64,000 bases of DNA. Origin: Ophiocordyceps camponoti-saundersi (nom. inval.). Lineage: Eukaryota; Ascomycota; Sordariomycetes; Hypocreales; Ophiocordycipitaceae. Of this stretch, positions 12,185 through 24,091 are shown piece after piece. The stretch covers positions 1-64,000 of the forward strand of contig PDHQ01000063.1 of the NCBI GenBank assembly GCA_003339415.1. Reading direction: 5' to 3'. The position numbers and the translations under genes are program-made. How positions within the stretch are numbered: position 1 is the stretch's first letter; each line of letters starts with the position of its first letter. Below the pieces are notes generated by a model. The model did not search any database. It saw nothing but the letters and a program-made list of their open reading frames with translations, and had not been told where the DNA came from.

Positions 12185-13635
12185 CTACTCGCTCAACACC
12201 GTGACCCCCTTTGTGACACTAATCCCATTCTTCTGCTTCATTTCGACCTCATCGTGGCCAAAGTCATCGCCTCCGATGCAGTGCACGTCTCCATGGCCCC
12301 TCTGAAGTTCTCCCCGAGAGTCGGTCTCGGAGACATGTTCGTTGGAAGACCTGCCGAAACGGCCACTTCTGAAACTGAGCAGCGATCGAAAGCCTTGGAA
12401 TCTAGGCTCGAAGCCTCGGACGCCTGTGAGAAGTGTGCCGTAGCAGGGGAGGCAGGCGGCAATGATGGAGAAGTTGGGTTCGATGATCATGAAGATGAAT
12501 TGCTTGGATTGGACGACTGTTGATCGTCTTGTTAGATCCCTGCTGTTGGCAGAATTCGATACTGATTAGGCAGTTACTTACAGATGTTGTTCTGCGATGC
12601 GATGACGGCTCGTATCGATTGATCGAGAAGAACAGTCCGGACAATAGCGGCAACGCAGCAGCTGTCAGGCCTCGTCAGGATGATATAACATTCACAGCCG
12701 TGACCGGTGAGTGAAACTCACAAAGCACCCAGCCAGAAGACGAGGGAGACGGCAATCTTCCGCTTCCTATCCATCTGCAGACGCGAGATGACAGGCAGGG
12801 GAAAACACAGCACAACGATATCAAGGGCGATACTGCTGCCCACCTGTGCGAGTCCCAGGGCTGTCGAGTCGTACCGAAGCCGGCCGCCTTTCCAGGAGTC
12901 TGAGATGGGACCATCTATCTGGGTGAGGACCAGCTGCGAAGACGAACTCAGCTTTTCCTGCTTTGCTCTCTCTTTGGGGGAAAAGCTCTTGCAACTCACG
13001 CAGAAGAATAGGACTCCCCAGATGGTGACGACGCATATGGCGATCCAAACGCAGGTTCGGAAGATGCGCGGAGGAAAGATTCGCTTGTAGAAGAGGAGAA
13101 TGGAGATCTTGACTGTTGATAAGGGGAATTGGATGATGCATGAGGAGAGGAAGATGAGCTTCACGACTTAGAGTCAGCTAGCGATGTTGTTGTCTCTGCT
13201 ATTATATCCGGAGGGCAAGAGAGAGGGGGGGGGGAGAGAGAGAGGGAGAAGACGAAAAGCACAAACTTCGAGAGAGTACGAAGTCCCCTTTAGAGGATCG
13301 ATATTATAAAAGTTGATGCCGGAGAGGGAGGCAAAGACCCAAACCAAGATGCTGAGCGGGAGTGCCGAGACCTACTCGCCCCATCATATCCCCCCGTCAG
13401 TCTGCTTCAACCTGGTTGACTACATAAAACCGCAAAGCAACTAGCATCTCCGTACCCAAGCGACGACAATCCAAGCATCGTCAGCAAAGAAATGTTGGCG
13501 GACCTTCCGGCGGGCTATATATCGAAGGTATATCGCAGTCGCTGACAGGACGGGGGAGACTGCGGAGACGACGACTAGGGCCGTGGTGATGGCTGAGGGA
13601 ACTGGTTTGTTGGTGCTGGTTTCTGAGAGAGGCAT
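12185..13635 (-). CDS. PTH11-like integral membrane receptor (fungal rhodopsin-type 7-TM domain)
   Basis: Five exons on the minus strand (13635-13456, 13371-13267, 13158-12722, 12661-12582, 12516-12185) give about 377 residues with consistent phase at each junction. After a short N-terminus come seven hydrophobic segments typical of the fungal Pth11/rhodopsin-domain family. Hallmarks are ADDAWIVVAW after TM1, the TVKISILLFYKRIF helix, a NFxIIAACLP-like segment (EPNFSIIAACLPCYG) before the cytoplasmic tail, and the IVLCFPLPVISRLQMDRKRKI loop. Such proteins are G-protein-coupled-receptor-like sensors in the plasma membrane; the ligand is unknown. No CFEM cysteine domain is seen. The tail (last ~80 residues) is hydrophilic. 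The exon 2 donor (GTTTGT) and the exon 5 acceptor are the least certain. It adjoins the diterpenoid cluster but has no evident metabolic role. Confidence 0.8.
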
Positions 13636-14664
13636 GTCTATGGGGGGAAGGAAACGAAGGCTGAGAATTAAGAGCGAGGAAGGCTCTTGGTAGAACGGTT
13701 GCTCGTCTACGTTGGGAGGAAGAGGAGAGTAAAGCATAGGGAATCGGATGAAAGGCTTCCGTCCCAGGTTTCTATCTATGTACATACAAGAGAGGCTGAG
13801 GCAAAATGTGTTTACCTCGGTAGGTAAGCCCAACAGCATGTTCAGTCGGACCTGGCGGAGATTGTGCAACCATCAGGACGAAGCGCCTCATTACACTTAC
13901 ATAAAGGCTTGGCGTCTCTCTGCCGCGGCTTTCTCGAAGCATCGATGAAGGAAAGGCTTTGGAAGGGGTGGGTGAGTCCTATGGGGGGGGGGGTCAGGGG
14001 GGGGGTAACACAGCAGCGAGACAAGCCTTTGAGAACATATGCAGCATACGTATACGGATATATACCAGATTATATATGATGGATGATGGTATGACCAACG
14101 ATTGAGCCTCTATTTCTGTCACAGCCTTCTCTGCGTGACAAATCTAGCGTTACTTTGAGTGAGCATTCATACAGCCATCTATATAGACCAGATGAGAGAT
14201 ATTCAACAAGGCTGTCTGTTCTTTAAACTGAAGCACTTATCAGCCAACTCCGTAACCCTTTATTGCCCATGAAAATAGAACATCTAATTTCTTCTTCTCC
14301 CCCCCCTTACAAGTGGCTTACTTAGACTTCCTCCGGTAGGGGTGCTGGAGATGGCCTTGCGGAGGGAGGATCAAGCCCGTTGGCTCACGGATTCGTCCGG
14401 CAAGTCTGGGGGACAGCAACCTGATCTCCCCCCCTACGGAGCTCAGAGATCCGCCCGTAGTTTTCCGGTGAGCTGCGTGTTAGTCTAAGGGTTGTAGTTG
14501 GTGCGAGAGAGGATGAGGATGATGGAGGCTTGACATGCTGGTTTTGTATGTAAGTAGAGATGACATCTTCAACCAGCTAGAAAGTGTTTTTAAAAACCCC
14601 AGACTCGAACACTCGTAGCAGCAACTAACCCTAACCCAAGACTATTCTCGATAGCAGCGAGATC
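13636..14664 (+). promoter_or_regulatory. Intergenic between receptor and P450 A; G-runs and telomere-like box
   Basis: This serves as the 5' region of both flanking genes, which diverge. It contains G-rich runs at 13982-14006 and, only 28 bp before the P450 A start codon, CTAACCCTAACCC (14625-14637), two copies of the fungal telomere-type unit, like the telobox of some promoters. No gene was recognised. Confidence 0.4.
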
Positions 14665-16410
14665 ATGACAGAGCATTTGCAGTACAACATCTCGTCCATG
14701 GTCGTCGGCCACGACGATGGAGTCCCTTGGCATCATGGCCCGGCGTTCAAACTGCTCACAACAGCCACCATGTTGATCCTTGTCCTATCCATCTTCCATA
14801 CAAAGAACAAGAAACAAGATCGGCTCATGACCGCCAACAAGCTCTTCCCATTCGAGCCCTCTGTTCTGGCCCGGTTTCGTTGGAGTCTCTGGGCTCAAGA
14901 GATACTGACGAAGGCGGACAACAAGGTAAGCACCTTCGCTTTGCCCATAATCATCTGTCCCCGACTGAAAAGCATGGGATGCCTCCCTCCGCACAACCCT
15001 CAAGGCTCAGAAACGTCCCTATCGACTGGCACGCGGCGACAAGGAGCTGATCGTACTGCCACCGCACCTAATCCCAGACCTGAACCGGCTCGGACAGGAT
15101 GTTCTCGACAGCCGAAAGTCTCACGCCTTCGCCCTACTGGGCCATCTCACCGGCATGCAGGTGGTGGAGAAGACGAGCTACCACGTACGCATGCTTCTCG
15201 GCCGCATCAGTCCCGCGCTTCCACAGCTGCTGGCCCCCATGTCGGCGCGCATCTCCGCCGCCATGGAGGGAGGCTTCCCGCGGGGACACGACTGGACGAC
15301 GGTGAAGCCGCTTCCGGCTACGGTGCGATGCTTCAGCGAGGGCATCGCCTTGGTTTTGTTCGGGCCGCGGATGGCGGAGGATCCGAGGCTTGTGCAGTTG
15401 ACTTACAAGCTCACCGAGGACAGTAAGTTGAATCTATACTACTTGTCTGATAGGTAGAGAGACCTAAGCTCACCGATTGACCCTAACCCCAACCCTCATT
15501 GCCCTCGTCACAAGTCTTCACCATCGCTTTCGCCATGCGTTGCGTCCCAGCCATCCTCCAACCAGCCGCCGTCTGGCTCCTCCCTTCAAAATGGAGCCTG
15601 CGCCGACGCTGGCGCGAGCTTGCCGGTTTTGTCGTGCCCGAGGTACGACGTCAGAAGGAAGCCGGCTCGGAGCCGACGAGCCCGGACCTGGTCTCGTGGA
15701 TGGTCAAGGACGGCCGGAGCGACCTAGAGCGGGATCCGGCCGTGCTGACTACTCTTGCGGGCTCGGTGGCGGCCGGATCCATCTACAGCATCGCCAACTT
15801 CGTGTGCCGCACACTGGCCGAGCTGGCGGCGCATCCGGAGGTGCTTGACTCCGTCCGCGACGAGATCCGAGCCAGGCACGGGCAGCAGGAAAAGGGCCGG
15901 TGGGACGGCGCGGCGCTCTCGAGTCTGGAACGGCTCGAGTCGGTGATGAAGGAGACGGCGCGGTTGGCGCCCGGAACGCTGATCGTCTACAGCCGCGTCG
16001 TGCAGCGAGACTGCGTCATCGACGGCCTCGAGCTCAGAGAAGGCCAGTCGGTGACGGTGTCGGGCATGGCGCGCGCCATGGATCCGCTCGTCTTCAACGA
16101 CCCTTGTTCGTGGAACGGCCTTCGCTTCTGCGCCCCGGACAAGCTCGACGAGCACCATGCGCGGCCCTTCCGCAGCATCGACACCGACATCCTGGCCTGG
16201 GGGGCTGGCAGATGGGCCTGTCCGGGCCGACTGATCGCGGACGTGGCGGCCAAAGTGCTGCTGGTCAAGCTGCTGGATGAATACGACTTTGCCCTGGTGG
16301 GAAACAGGCCTTTGAGGCCTCACGCCATTCACGAGTTTCTCTTCTTTCATCCGGAGAATACAATGTTGGTCAGACGCAGGACGGACGCTGTGGGTGTGGC
16401 GTTTGGTTGA
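14665..16410 (+). CDS. Cytochrome P450 monooxygenase A of the diterpenoid cluster
   Basis: Exons 14665-14925, 15005-15422 and 15515-16410 encode about 524 residues. Residues ~30-46 form an N-terminal membrane anchor, followed by a standard P450 fold: ExxR as ETAR (helix K), a WNGLRF segment at the PERF position, and the heme loop WGAGRWACPGR with Cys462 as thiolate ligand. It is probably an ER-bound monooxygenase acting on the cyclised diterpene. The helix I oxygen-activation site is unusual: where relatives, including P450 B here, have AAxHTT, this protein reads SIYSIA, so Tyr-Ser replaces the acid/His-Thr pair. The first acceptor (15004) was chosen because it keeps the spacing between the pre-A helix and the RPYRL strand. 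Its second exon is exactly as long as that of P450 B (418 bp) with equal phases, so the two are likely related. Confidence 0.88.
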
Positions 16411-17261
16411 CGAGGGTATGTATGTTTGGATGTATGTATGTATGTATGTAAAACAGGGGGGGTGAAAGGGGAGGGAGGGATTTGCCGTAGGAGGATGGAA
16501 ATACTAGGATGAATCGAAGCGTGGTCGCGTAACTGGAGATGTGATATCCGGGGGAATGCTCGACTTCCCTCAGCACATGCAGATGCATACATCGTTGGGG
16601 GCCTCATCCGTTCAGACGACCAACATGCACCTTATATGAACTCATATGCACGTCCATCTGCCTCTGCCGATAACTCACATGCAGCTTGGGGGGGCAGAGG
16701 CTGACCGGGGCCTCGACGTTTCCGAGACATCAGTTAGTTGTTGCCGAAGTTGCCGGAAAGTCATCATCTACGGCGACGGTTACTGGCAATGAGGTTGACG
16801 TTTCACCACCAAGACGGCTGTTGTGCCGGCTGCCATGTCTGCATATCTGAGACTGGATACACGTCGACTAAACCCTCTGCTCTTGACGTGATTATGACTC
16901 GGTGTAAGATGCTTTACTACACACCACTAACTGAGTAGTTAGTTGATGGCAGGATAGAGGCTCCTCGAGAAAGATTCCGCGCTGCTACGATATGATCCCA
17001 TGTGGGGAAATAAGCAGAAACAGGAAGCCGGGGACGTTCATAACATATAGACCGTATCTTTTACTATCTAGCTATACTCAACCCCTCAACCGTAGAAACC
17101 CTATTATATAGGTAGATAGTAGTAAAAAGGAGTATATAGCCAGTTACTTTCAGCGGTGCGGAATCTATCCTCAATAAGCCTCCGTACCTTGATCCAACCC
17201 CGGATCCAGAGACTCGTAGAACAAGCCCTGGTCTCCTCCCATAACTAAACGACAGAACTGA
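16411..17261. other. Intergenic between convergent P450 genes
   Basis: 851 bp downstream of both P450 genes. A (TATG)n tract lies at about 16425-16450. Otherwise nothing recognisable; short ORFs here lack family features. Confidence 0.45.
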
Positions 17262-19016
17262 TCAAAAGGGGCTCTTCCCCCGTCTCTTTCGTCTGATCAG
17301 CATCTTCTGCCACGGCCAGGTAAAGAGAAACTCGTGAACCATCAAGTTAGCCGGCCTCCCCGTACCAGGCAAAAACGCAAACTCATACTCGCAAAGCATC
17401 TTGACGACGACCATCTTAACGACACAGCTAGCGAAGAAGCGTCCCGGACAAGCAGCCTTCCCATAGCCGAAGTTGAGCGTCGTTCGAGTCGGCGTCGTGA
17501 AGAGCACGTCTCTGCCGTTCTTCTTGTCTGCGTCTCCAGACCGTTGCTGCTGCTTCTCTTCCCGGGCGCGAAAACTGCGTAGGCCGTCGAACTCGTGAGG
17601 ACGCGGTGTATGTTCCTCGTCGTTTTGAATGGCGTGGATGGGGAGGCAGACGTATGAGCCGGCGTCGACGCGGGTGCCATCGCGGAACGTGTACGGCTGA
17701 TGAAAGAGACGCTTCAACCCCAGCGTCGTCGGCGGCGATAACCTCTGCGACTCGATGAGGACGCTGTCGAGACGAAGCAGCCTATCGTACGAGTCGCCGG
17801 TCCATCCGCCGCCTTCTCGCGCGACGCTTTCGATCTCGTCGAGTAGCTCGTTTCGTAAAGACGGGCCGGCGGCGGTGATGTCGTAGAGAACGTTGACGAT
17901 CCGCAGCAGCGTCGTGTGCACCGCCGCCAGCGTCACCAGCACCAAGACGTGTGAGATGTCGCTGGCGTTGCGATCGCGTCCCTTGGCCGTGCTGGACAGC
18001 CAGCTGAGGACGTTGGCGTCTTCGGCTTCGTCTTCCTGCGGCTCCCACGCCCCGGCGTCGTTCTGCCGGATGAGATGTTGGATTCTGGAGCCCAGGAGCT
18101 GCTTTGCTGCATTCAGCTGCTTGCGTCCCTGCCAGTACGAAGGGAGTAGAAAGCGGAGTATCGCGTGCGTCCATCCGGGCAACAGACGCAGCACGACGAC
18201 CGTCTTGAACACTGAGCGGGCCTTCTCGTGAGCCATGCGTGCGAAGAGCGGACACGCTTCGGCGTAGGGTTGTAAGTAGTAGTGACTGAACTTACTGTTC
18301 TCCGTATACTTGAGGGAAACGTCCAGCCAGAGCGGATCATTGCAAAAGGCCGGACCTACGATGGCCTCGGCGGCTGCTCTGGCGGAGACGTGGCCCAGGA
18401 CTTGATAGGGCTGGAACGCTGTCCACTCTTCGTCCTCGGGGAAAGACTGCTCAAAGGCGGCCGTCACAGCATCCTCCAGCCGGGGAAGCAGGAGAGGAAG
18501 CCTGTTGGTCAGTCTACGCTGCACGATCGAGTGATGAAGCCTGTTTTCGAGTATCAAGTTCAAGCCTGTGTAGTGACCGAGAAGGTCGTGTTCCAGCGCC
18601 GCCTGCGGGTTTGCAATGGATATCGGGAGGGCTACGAGCTCTTCCAGGAGGGATAGTGGTAAGACGACAGTCATTCCATCGTTGCGAAGGACTCTAAAGG
18701 CAGAGTCTTTGAACTATGTACGTTTCGAGGGGCCTTTAGCGAATAAAGGGGTCATCTTGTGAAGGGGGTATTCCTTACTTACTTTCTCGTACCCTCGTTG
18801 AAGTAGATCAGCTGCTCTCCAGGCGAAGACCAAGTTGAGGACGAAGCTGGGCATCAGTGGAAGAGGGCTGGTGATCATCGGAAGAGAGGGGGCTTGTTTC
18901 CGCCGTATGAGCAGTTGAGTGAGGATGGCGTCGACGGCGAAGTAGGCGAGGAAGATGAGAGGTAGGCTTCTACAGTAATCGAGTAGTGACATGACTGAGG
19001 AGTCTGACCGGTCCAT
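17262..19016 (-). CDS. Cytochrome P450 monooxygenase B of the diterpenoid cluster
   Basis: Exons 19016-18783, 18713-18296 and 18211-17262 encode about 533 residues. A hydrophobic N-terminal anchor (LPLIFLAYFAVDAIL) precedes the pre-A segment GYEKFKDSAFRVLRNDG. Helix I has AAVHTT, helix K has ESQR, and the heme loop reads FGYGKAACPGRFFA with Cys472 as ligand. This resembles the fungal P450s that oxidise gibberellin-type and other diterpenes. All catalytic elements are present, so it should be an active ER monooxygenase. The second intron (18212-18295) is inferred because retaining it would insert a charged segment at the place where P450 A is also interrupted in phase 1. It is divergent from the MFS transporter gene, with an 833 bp shared upstream region. 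Confidence 0.88.
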
Positions 19017-19849
19017 GATGACTTGCGTGGTGATTTGATCTTGAGCAAGGGCTGAGAGCACAGTATCTAGGTAGGTAGGTAGTAGAATAAGACCTCCGTA
19101 GAAACCTGAAAGGCATAAGATGTAGGAAGTCCAGGCTTGCAAAGCGTGCTTCTCAGATGCCGGCCTTGAACCTTCAATCTGCCGCTATTCCGTGATTCGA
19201 CAGATAAGAGCAGGACAGAGTTCAGACCCTGGAATCGATCACCCGCCTCGGGGCCTCGGTTGTACGATGTCCGCAATCGAGGCTGATGACGGCGGCAAGT
19301 GGCGGCGGCAAGTCAGCATTGAAACGCCGTTGGCTGGTCATCCGCCTCCAACGGCTCATCCCTTCATTTATAGATCCATATAAGATAGATTCAAGACATT
19401 CAAAGAGGGGGGTTGAGTTGAGCCGGCATAGTGAGGTCGTATTGGGGTCCAACCAGCGGGCTGTGACGGTTTTGTTCCAACTTGCATAGGACAGCGATCG
19501 GTGGTGCGGCGCCTCGTTGTTGACGCCGTCTCTATGCGGAGCGGAGGGATCTTCTCTCCGATGCTGTGGCTTGCCTTTGCGGTGCATGACGATAGTCTCA
19601 AACGCTCTCGTGAGGTGGACACAGCGAGTTGCGGATGGGAGATGACTGGAGATGATTATCCCTCTCCGATATCTCTACTCCATTCCCTCCCCCGTAACAT
19701 CTTCATCGCTGCCGTGATTCTCAACCTCGTCGGCATCTCCTACCGCTTGGCAGTGTTAAAGACTCATTCACAGACACTTTCCACAGCAGTCTTCACGAAG
19801 CTATCAGTTCATCAACACCATCATCATCGTCAACAACAATAACAACATC
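19017..19849. promoter_or_regulatory. Shared divergent upstream region of P450 B and MFS transporter
   Basis: Bidirectional 833 bp region. It contains a TAGGTAGGTAGGTAG run (about 19069-19084) and a GC-rich stretch with CGG/CCG triplets around 19240-19320 that could hold Zn2Cys6 sites. No specific operator can be named by eye, and no gene was seen. Confidence 0.35.
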
Positions 19850-21916
19850 ATGGCTGACGGCGCCTTCGTCTCCGCACCAGTCGAAAAGGACAAGACAAAG
19901 CAGCATGAAACCTACTCGTCTACCAGCGAGCAGAGCGGGCCAAGAAAGGTTCAAGTCGACGACATGAGCCAAGACATAGATCCCGGAAACGAAGTCCGAG
20001 GCGTCAAGCTAATGCTGATTCACATCGCCATCTGCCTCTGCACCTTTCTCGTCGGCCTCGTGAGATTCACAAGACGCAAGAGTGCCAACATGATTTCCGC
20101 TCTGCTGACGCTCTCGGTCCCGCTAGGACTTCAACTTGATCGCCACGGCCGTCCCCGTCATCACGGCCGAGTTCAGCTCTATGCGAGACGTAGGCTGGTA
20201 CGGCAGCTCGTTCATGTTAACGCTGTGAGAAAACGACGGATCCCCAATGACAACAAGGCGAAGACGGCTTATAACTCGTTGACGGAACCAGATGCGCCAC
20301 CCAGCCGCTGGCGGGCAAGACCTATACCCTCTTCCCTAAAAAGGCCGTATATCTCGCCTACCTCGTCGTCTTCGAGGTCGGAAGCGTCGTCTGCGCGTCG
20401 GCCTTGTCGTCGCGTGCGCTCATCATCGGTCGTGCTGTAACTGGCCTCGGCGCCTCGGGGATCTTCGCCGGGGGCTTTACCCTGCTCACGACTATGATTC
20501 CGCTTCATAAGAGGGCTATTTGGACGGGGACTATGAGCTCGACCTTTGCTATTGCCAGTATCGTCGGCCCGGTCCTTAGCGGTGCCTTGACGGAGCATGT
20601 TAGCTGGCGCTGGTGTTTCTACATCAACGTACGTGCATCTTGTTCGTTGACATATCACTTGTCCATCACATTCACACAACACCCCTGAATCTGACACTCT
20701 CCTTCTTGTTCCCTCTACTCTCTGCTTTACCTGCCTAACTGCTAAAACAACCTGTCAGTTACCCATCGGAGGCGCCGGAGCAACCATCTTCTTCTTCCTC
20801 GTCCACCTCAAGCCTGCCGAGACGGAAGACGCGCCGCTGAGGACGAAACTGAAAGGGCTCGACTTTATCGGCCTGATCCTCTTCGCCGGCTCCATCACGA
20901 TGCTGCTTCTTGCCCTTCAATGGGGCGGCGCCGCCTACGGCTGGTCCTCTTCCGTCGTCATCGGCTTGTTCGTAGGCTCCGGCTTGTTGATGGCTCTCTT
21001 TCTACCCTGGCAGTCTTACCGCGCCGACATGGCTCTGATCCCTCCCCGGCTCTTCTCCGTCAATAGAAACCCGGCTCTGGTATGTGCTGCCGCTTTCTTC
21101 ATCAACGGACCTTTTCAGATCGTCATCTACTGGTTACCCATCTGGTTCCAGGCCATTCTCGGCGCGTCGCCGATGCAGAGCGGTATCAATTACTTCCCGA
21201 CCGTCATCGCCGACGTGCTCGCCGCCTTCATAGGCTCGGCCGTCGTCATGAAACTCGGCTGCTGGAATCCGTTCCTACTCTTGGCCGAGGCCATGGTGTG
21301 CATCGGCGCCGGCCTGCTCAGCACAATCTATCCGGAGATCTCGGGGGCGCATTGGGTCGGATACCAGATATTCGGAGGCATCGGCTATTCGTTGGCATCG
21401 AATCTTGTACGCTTCCAGCCACTTGGACGGGCCTTACACTCTGTTGCTGACTGAGTTGTCAGTCCCATCTGGCGATGCAGGCCTCGCTGCCACAGCATCT
21501 CGTTCCCATCGGCGCGTCTACCCTGCTGGCCGTCATATCGACCAGCTGCGCCATCTTCACGGCCATCGGTCTCGCCGTCTTCCAGAGGCGGTTTGAGATT
21601 AACGTGGGGAGCGTCGTGTCGAGGCCTGTCGTCGATAGGATTCTCTCAGCCGGAGTCACTGATATCAGCTCGCTGGTCGCCCCCGAAGAACTGTCTCCCG
21701 TGATGCATCAATACAGCAGATCCATCACACAAGTCTTCGTAAGCGGCTTTTTCCCGCAGTGACGAGCTTGAACTGACGTCTTGTTGTTAGTACATCCCAG
21801 CAGTGGCGCCGGCCATCTCCTTGCTTCTAGTTGCCGGCTGTAAATGGATCTCTTCCAACAGTAAGAAGAAGGAGAACGAGACGATGAAGGAGGACGGCGA
21901 GAAGGAGGAAGCCTGA
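19850..21916 (+). CDS. MFS multidrug-type transporter (DHA, 14-TM class)
   Basis: Six exons (19850-20059, 20127-20224, 20292-20628, 20759-21406, 21463-21738, 21791-21916) give about 564 residues, all junctions in phase. A ~50-residue hydrophilic N-terminus is followed by TM1 and the family segments DFNLIATAVPVITAEF, GWYGSSFMLT, CATQPLAGKTY, the motif C-like GRAVTGLGASGIFAGG and SWRWCFYINLPIG, then further helices and a Lys/Glu-rich C-terminal tail. This pattern belongs to the fungal drug:H+ antiporters of the gliotoxin/aflatoxin efflux type. Between two P450s and the diterpene synthase, it most likely exports the end product or an intermediate across the plasma membrane. A long TA repeat begins right after the stop codon. 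Confidence 0.9.

Positions 21917-21918
<2 letters not shown>

Positions 21919-21966
<48 letters not shown>
21919..21966. repeat. (TA)n microsatellite
   Basis: About 24 uninterrupted TA units starting 3 bp after the MFS stop codon, probably within its 3' UTR. It makes artefactual Tyr/Ile-repeat reading frames on both strands. Confidence 0.95.
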
Positions 21967-21967
<1 letters not shown>

Positions 21968-22162
21968 CATACCTGCCATCCTACCATACAGCCATATCAG
22001 CGAGTTATGAGTGCATCTACTACACGGACTGGCTGTGTTTCGACACCATCGTCTTAGATCGACTGTTACAACTTGCAAGTGACGTCTCCAAAATAAAAAG
22101 GCCCGTGTTAAGCATTCAACTGCAATCTGCTACACTCCTTAACCCTTCACTTTCCCTCGCCC

Positions 22163-23180
22163 CTACGCCTTCTCCTCTGCAGCAATCTTCGCTTCATACT
22201 CTTGAAAGCTCTTCGTGCCCTTTGGCATACCATTCCAATCCAGCCCCTGATCATCCATCAGCTGGGCACGAATCTCCATGGCCTTGACCCAAGACGGCCT
22301 CTTAACCATCCGCTGATGCCATGCCTGAACACGAGGGAAGCCTTTAAACTTTTCATCATCGGCCACCCCGAGCGTCGCATCCAGTCGATCGTTCCAAGGG
22401 ACAAAGGCCAGGTCGGCAAACGTGATACGATCGCCCACCAGCCACTGAGGCTCGGATTTCGCCGACAGTGCGCCCTCGAGCACTCCGAGAACACGTTTGA
22501 TCTCGTCCGAGTAGCGCTGGATGGCTGACGGGAGCTTCTCCGGGTGGAGGTAGGTGAACCTGGGAGTTGTGTTGGGTCAAAGGCTGCCTTTCCTCGCGGC
22601 TCGACTTTGCCCTTGTGACGGGAAACTTACCATGTGCATTGTCCAAAGTATGGACCCTGGCCACTGACCTGGAACATGAGCCACTGGTTACAGAGGTTCT
22701 GCTCCTTGAGGGTATCGTAGCTGAGTCGTTTCTCTGTGTCGTACTGCTGGATGAGGTACTGGATGATGGCTCCCGATTCCCAGATGGTCAGGCCGGTGTT
22801 TGGATCCTCGATGGCTTTTGATCACGGATCAGTTTTCCCGACATATTGAAAGCGCTGCAAAGGGGGGAAACGAGATCAATTTACCAGGAACACGGCCATT
22901 AGGGTTAACGTCGATGAATGGCTTCTTCTTGATGTTCTCGAATCGAATCGACTCAATCTCATAGGGCAAGCCTAGTTCTTCGAGAAGGAGAATGATCTAG
23001 GGTTTTGTTCTGTCAGTAGATTCCTGGCCAGTTCCGAAAACGACGTTGTGAATACCTTCCAAGGATTTGGCCCAGGAGCTGCAAGCAGATGGCATAACCC
23101 GTCAGCACTACACCCCTCTCAAACTCATCGGCGGAACTCCTAAACGCACGGGACAGCCAAACGCGGATGGGCTTCGTCAT
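22163..23180 (-). CDS. Glutathione S-transferase, Ure2p/GTT-like
   Basis: Five exons on the minus strand (23180-23150, 23078-23056, 22996-22885, 22814-22631, 22559-22163) give about 248 residues. The N-terminal thioredoxin-like domain has WLSPPGPNPWK, LLEELGLPYEIESIRFEN, the cis-Pro turn GRVPAIEDP and the glutathione-binding WESGAIIQYL. The C-terminal helical domain has LVGDRITFADLAFVPW, the N-capping box of GSTs. The protein conjugates glutathione to electrophiles or reduces peroxides in the cytosol. Within this cluster it may protect against, or conjugate, a reactive oxidised diterpene; that is inference. Exon 2 is only 23 bp but is required to supply the conserved start of helix 1. It is divergent from the diterpene synthase gene. 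Confidence 0.88.
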
Positions 23181-24091
23181 GGTGGCAGAAAGTCTGAGTC
23201 TCTGGTCAAGAGGTTCGGACTGCGATGCGATACGGAGGCACTTCGAAGCGGGAGGTCTTGAGATGTTGTATGTAAATGAGGATTAATGAAGTCGGCCTTG
23301 ATTACAAGGTTCATCCCCGCTTCTGGCTGTGTTACCTGACCTGTCTGTCTGTCTGTTGGTTGACGGAATGAAGTGACCACCACCTGGATCAGCGTTGGCT
23401 GCACGGGTTGGGTGGCGGCTGTTGGCGGCGGCGGCGGCGGCGGAGATGTGACTCCTCCGTCAGCTTGCATGCATCCATCACGACGTCCGCCTCATGCCGT
23501 GTACCTACATACCTACCTAGGTAGCCAGCCTCGTCTCGTAACATGACTATATACATACATACACTATAGTAAAACGTAGACAGGCATGCAGTGTGAATCG
23601 GCCAGCATCCGATGTAAACCCCCAGCCCGGAGTTGATGCCGAAAGCCGACAGATAGATTGATGACGCGGGACTTCACATGTCCTGACCTCGCCTAAGGTT
23701 GGTTTCACTTCATGCAACGCCAATGTGTTCCGCTCGTTCCCCATCATCTGCTCATCTTGCTTCTGCCGTGGAAACAAGATGTTGATCCGCAGCCCCTGCC
23801 TCAACAGCCTTTGATCTTCAGACGTATGCATGTCTTATTATTGATCATGGCTGCATATACGGATAGTTGGTCAGAGAATCTTCTCCAGTGCATCGAGTTG
23901 GCTCTGGAGTCAGACACAGTACATCTACTACCTAGATATTCCCTTCTATAATCTATCCTACCAGCTTGCCATTATCTGCGTAGCCGTAGAGTCGTATATT
24001 TATATAGATGAATAGCAAACGGCAGTAATGTCCAGAACTGCTATAGACTGTCCATACTCTGCGCCTTACACACCTATCCGTTAACAAAGAT
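23181..24091. promoter_or_regulatory. Shared divergent upstream region of GST and diterpene synthase
   Basis: 911 bp bidirectional region. A TATA-like stretch (TATATTTATATAG, 23995-24007) lies about 90 bp before the synthase ATG. A (GGC)n run at 23425-23443 and an inverted CCTACCTAGGTAGG motif near 23510-23523 are also present. No ORF here has recognisable features. Confidence 0.45.

Noticed and set aside
15724..16350. 208-codon minus-strand frame inside P450 A
   Set aside because: Antisense shadow; the plus strand encodes the ETAR and heme motifs.
21787..22287. Overlapping frames with long Tyr-Ile repeats on both strands
   Set aside because: They are made by the (TA)n microsatellite after the MFS stop codon and have no other protein-like sequence.
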